Assembly (NCBI GenBank): GCA_963765705.1
Contig: CAVXXJ010000009.1
Span: 62,001-126,000 of the forward strand
Direction: 5' to 3'
Length of the DNA stretch: 64,000 bases
From: Gaiellasilicea sp963765705
GTDB lineage: Bacteria; Actinomycetota; Thermoleophilia; Gaiellales; Gaiellaceae
Part shown: piece after piece, positions 61,733 through 64,000 of the stretch
How the letters are laid out: each line of letters begins with the position of its first letter
Position numbering within the stretch: position 1 is the first letter of the stretch
Made by a program: the position numbers and the translations under genes
The notes under the pieces: model-generated
The model's database searches: none
The model's input: the letters and a program-made list of their open reading frames with translations, nothing else
Told to the model about the DNA's origin: nothing

Positions 61733-63505
61733 CTACGCTGCCGGCGCGCCCTCTTCGGAGGCCGCCGGCAGCGCATCGTCCACGAGCTGGTGCGCGAGGC
61801 GGCGGAACGGACCCGCCTGCGCCATCAGCTCCCGCTCGGTACCGCGCTGAACGATCCGGCCGTGCTCGAGCACCAGGATCTCGTCGGCGCGACGGACCGT
61901 GGCCAGCCGGTGGGCGATGATGATCGAGGTCCGGCCCGCCAGGAGCCGGTCGAACGCGCGCTCGATCACGATCTCGGTCGGGCGGTCGATGTTGGAAGTC
62001 GCCTCGTCGAGGATCAGGATCCGCGGATCGGCGAGCAGCGCCCGCGCGATCGAGATCAGCTGACGCTCGCCCGCCGAGAGGCCCGCGCCGCCCTCGCGGA
62101 CGACGTGGTCCAGCCCGTGCTCGAGGCGGGCGGCCACTCGGTCGACGCCGACGGCCGCCGCGGTGGCGCGCACCTCGTCGTCCGATGCGTCCGGCTTCGC
62201 GAAGCGGATGTTGTCGGCGATCGTGCCGCTGAAGAGGAATGGATCCTGGAGCACCACGCCGAGCTGGCGCCGGTAGCCGACGAGCTCGACGTCGCGCAGG
62301 TCGGTGCCGTCGACGCGCACCGAGCCCTGATCGGGATCGTAGAAGCGGGCGATCAGCTTCGCGGTCGTCGACTTGCCGCCGCCGGACTCGCCGACGAGGG
62401 CGATGCAGCCGCCCGGCGGCACCGAGATCGCGATCTCGTGCAGCACGGGCTCTTTGCCGTAGGCGAACGTGACGTCGTCGAGCTCCAGCCTGCCGTCGAT
62501 CCGTCCGAGCGGGCGGGCGTCGGGCTTGTCGGCGACGTCGATCTCGGCGTCGAGCACCGAGCTGATCTTGTCCATCGCGGCGCTGGCCGCCTGCACCTGG
62601 CCGTAGAGCTCCGAGAGCTCCTGCAACGGCTGGAAGACGAGCGCAAGCAGCCCGACGCCTGCGATCAGCGTTCCGATCTCCATCGAGCCGGCGCCGATGA
62701 ACTGCGCGCCGGCGTACAGGACGGCTCCCGTCGCAATCGCGCCGAGGAGCTCGATCGCCGGGAAGAAGACCGAGTAGATCTTCTGCACGTGGACGTTCGC
62801 GAGCCGGTTCTCCTCGTTCAGCCCGTCGAACTCCGCCTGGAAGGCCCGTTCGCGGTTGAACGCCTGGATCACCGCCATCCCCGCGACCGACTCGGCGAGC
62901 TGGGCGGTCACGATCGCGATCCGTGTCCGCACGTCGGCGGCGGCGACGTGTGAGACGCGGTGGAACCAGCGCGAGATCAGGATCCCAGGCGGGACGATGC
63001 ACATCGCGACGAGCCCGAGCCGCCAGTCGAGCAGGAAGAGGCCGCCGATCGCGGCGACGAACGTCAGCGAGTTGACGACGAGCGTCGTCAGCCCCTGGTT
63101 GAGGACGTCGGAGAGCGCGTCGACGTCGCTGTTCAGCCGCGAGATGATCCAGCCCGCCTTCTGCTGCGAGAAGTAGCGCAGCGACAGCGAGGTGAGATGG
63201 GAGAAGAGGTCGCGCCGGAGCTCGAGCACGATCCGCTGCCCGACGCTCGCAAGCCCGAGCCACGTCAGCGTCCCGAGCACCCAGGCAGCCGCGTTGACGC
63301 CGATGTACGCGAGCACCGTGAGCAGCAGCTCGTGCTCGTCTCCGCCACGGATGCCCTTGTTCGTCGCGTGCTCGACCAGGAGCCAGCCGGTCACGGGTGC
63401 GGCGGCGGAGAGCGCAGCCAGCACGGCGATCAGCGTCATCTGGCCCTTGCGCTCGCCGGCGTAGGGGAGCAGGCGCGAGAGCCCGGTGTGGCGCTTATGC
63501 GGCAA
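61733..63505 (-). CDS. ABC exporter half-transporter, consensus Walker B subunit
   Basis: 590 residues: six-helix exporter membrane domain (about 20-320; MTLIAVLAALSAAAPVTGWL, LTFVAAIGGLFLLDWRLGLV) followed by the nucleotide-binding domain. Walker A is GESGGGKST, Q-loop LGVVLQDPFLFS, signature LSAGERQL (degenerate) and Walker B ILILDEATSNID with catalytic Glu. The partner upstream has the opposite pattern, so the pair should form a heterodimer with one active ATP site. TTG 63505 overlaps the partner's stop by 11 bases. Substrate unknown (multidrug- or lipid-type exporters have this form). Confidence 0.9.
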   Translation of the reverse strand: MPHKRHTGLSRLLPYAGERKGQMTLIAVLAALSAAAPVTGWLLVEHATNKGIRGGDEHELLLTVLAYIGVNAAAWVLGTLTWLGLASVGQRIVLELRRDLFSHLTSLSLRYFSQQKAGWIISRLNSDVDALSDVLNQGLTTLVVNSLTFVAAIGGLFLLDWRLGLVAMCIVPPGILISRWFHRVSHVAAADVRTRIAIVTAQLAESVAGMAVIQAFNRERAFQAEFDGLNEENRLANVHVQKIYSVFFPAIELLGAIATGAVLYAGAQFIGAGSMEIGTLIAGVGLLALVFQPLQELSELYGQVQAASAAMDKISSVLDAEIDVADKPDARPLGRIDGRLELDDVTFAYGKEPVLHEIAISVPPGGCIALVGESGGGKSTTAKLIARFYDPDQGSVRVDGTDLRDVELVGYRRQLGVVLQDPFLFSGTIADNIRFAKPDASDDEVRATAAAVGVDRVAARLEHGLDHVVREGGAGLSAGERQLISIARALLADPRILILDEATSNIDRPTEIVIERAFDRLLAGRTSIIIAHRLATVRRADEILVLEHGRIVQRGTERELMAQAGPFRRLAHQLVDDALPAASEEGAPAA

Positions 63506-64000
63506 GGGACTCGTCTCCGAAGAGAGCGGTGAAGAGCCCACCCGCGGCGAGCAGCGTGGCGGGCCGCCCTTCCTCGACGATGCGGCCACCGTCGAGGACG
63601 ATCGCCCGATCCGAGACGCCGATCGTCGAGAGGCGCTGCGTCGCAACGAGAACGGTCCGGCCCGCGACCGCGGGACGGAGGTTCTCGACGAGCAGCCGCT
63701 CGGTCTCGGTGTCGACGGCCGACATCGGGTCGTCGAGGACGAGCACGCGCGCTCCGGCGAGCAGCGCCCGGGCGAGCGCGACGCGCTGTCTCTGTCCGCC
63801 CGACAGGTTGACGCCGCGCTCGCCGATCAGCGTGTCGTAGCCCTCGGGGAGCTCGTCCGCGAACGCGGAGACGCCGGCCGCGTCGCAGGCGGCGAGCACG
63901 TCGTCCCAGTCGGCGTCCGGCCGCGCGGAGAGCAGGTTCTCGCGCAGCAGGACGGAGAAGAGAACGGGCTTCTGGGTCACGATCGCGACCGCGTTCCGCA
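63495..64000 (-). CDS. ABC exporter half-transporter, degenerate Walker B subunit (5' part outside window)
   Basis: Only the last ~168 residues of the nucleotide-binding domain are in the window. They include the Q-loop IVTQKPVLFS, canonical signature NLSGGQRQRVALARAL and Walker B VLVLDDPMSAVD, where Asp replaces the catalytic Glu. Together with the downstream subunit this makes one consensus and one degenerate ATP site, as in heterodimeric exporters of the TM287/288 type. The stop lies 8 bp inside the next gene's start. Confidence 0.88.
   Translation of the reverse strand, partial: RNAVAIVTQKPVLFSVLLRENLLSARPDADWDDVLAACDAAGVSAFADELPEGYDTLIGERGVNLSGGQRQRVALARALLAGARVLVLDDPMSAVDTETERLLVENLRPAVAGRTVLVATQRLSTIGVSDRAIVLDGGRIVEEGRPATLLAAGGLFTALFGDESLAA

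Overview
The window is a high-GC, gene-dense bacterial chromosome segment. Gene content and order point to an actinobacterium, most likely of the class Thermoleophilia (Gaiellales-like); that placement is an inference. Supporting signs are tig-clpP-clpX, the mreBCD-PBP2-rodA-rne-rplU-rpmA-obgE-nadD-rsfS cell-shape and translation cluster, a short RpoD-type sigma factor, frequent GTG/TTG starts and GTGA start-stop overlaps. No insertion sequence, prophage or CRISPR array is visible.

Layout. 0-4 kb: tig (partial), clpP, clpX and a tandem-GAF histidine kinase. 4-7.6 kb: an HxlR regulator divergent from two PaaI-like thioesterases, a gamma-glutamyltransferase-like enzyme and a small membrane protein. 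7.6-13.5 kb: a tightly overlapping run valS-folC-small membrane protein-zinc-ribbon protein-ndk-methyltransferase-maf. 13.5-16.9 kb: a secreted metalloprotease with HAF repeats. 16.9-20.3 kb (minus strand): a membrane Ser/Thr kinase, a secreted beta-helix protein and a small membrane protein. 20.4-27.8 kb: a compact WXG100/type VII-like secretion island with two WXG100-type proteins, a large WXG-associated protein, a lipoprotein paralogous to that protein's C-terminus, and an FHA-FtsK/EssC-like ATPase. 27.8-41.3 kb: an SDR dehydrogenase, then the shape and translation cluster. 41.3-44.7 kb: a large LuxR-type regulator and a cupin lie inverted between nadD and rsfS. 45.3-46.9 kb: a homing-endonuclease-like gene whose reading frame runs through tRNA-Ala(GGC), followed by small accessory genes. 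47-52.6 kb: cyclase, MDR reductase, DUF72, glycosidase-like secreted protein and rpoD. 52.8-57.2 kb: small secreted and membrane proteins and the 2-oxoglutarate dehydrogenase E1 gene. 57.2-64 kb: a secreted His/Asp-rich protein, a GGDEF protein, UdgX, a three-repeat Cys protein and a two-subunit ABC exporter that runs off the window.

How genes work together. clpP/clpX form the ClpXP protease. MreB/C/D, PBP2 and RodA form the elongasome. RNase E, L21, L27, Obg, NadD and RsfS serve RNA processing, ribosome assembly and NAD supply. In the 20-28 kb island the WXG100 proteins and the large protein are candidate substrates of the EssC-like motor, and the neighbouring Ser/Thr kinase is a plausible writer for its FHA domain.

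Data quality. At least twenty reading frames or segments are broken by single-base indels, nearly all apparent 1-nt insertions. They hit genes that should be essential (PBP2, mreC, rpoD) as well as the 2-oxoglutarate dehydrogenase gene, so I read most as sequencing or assembly errors. Where a frame is broken I give the full inferred gene span and name the break.
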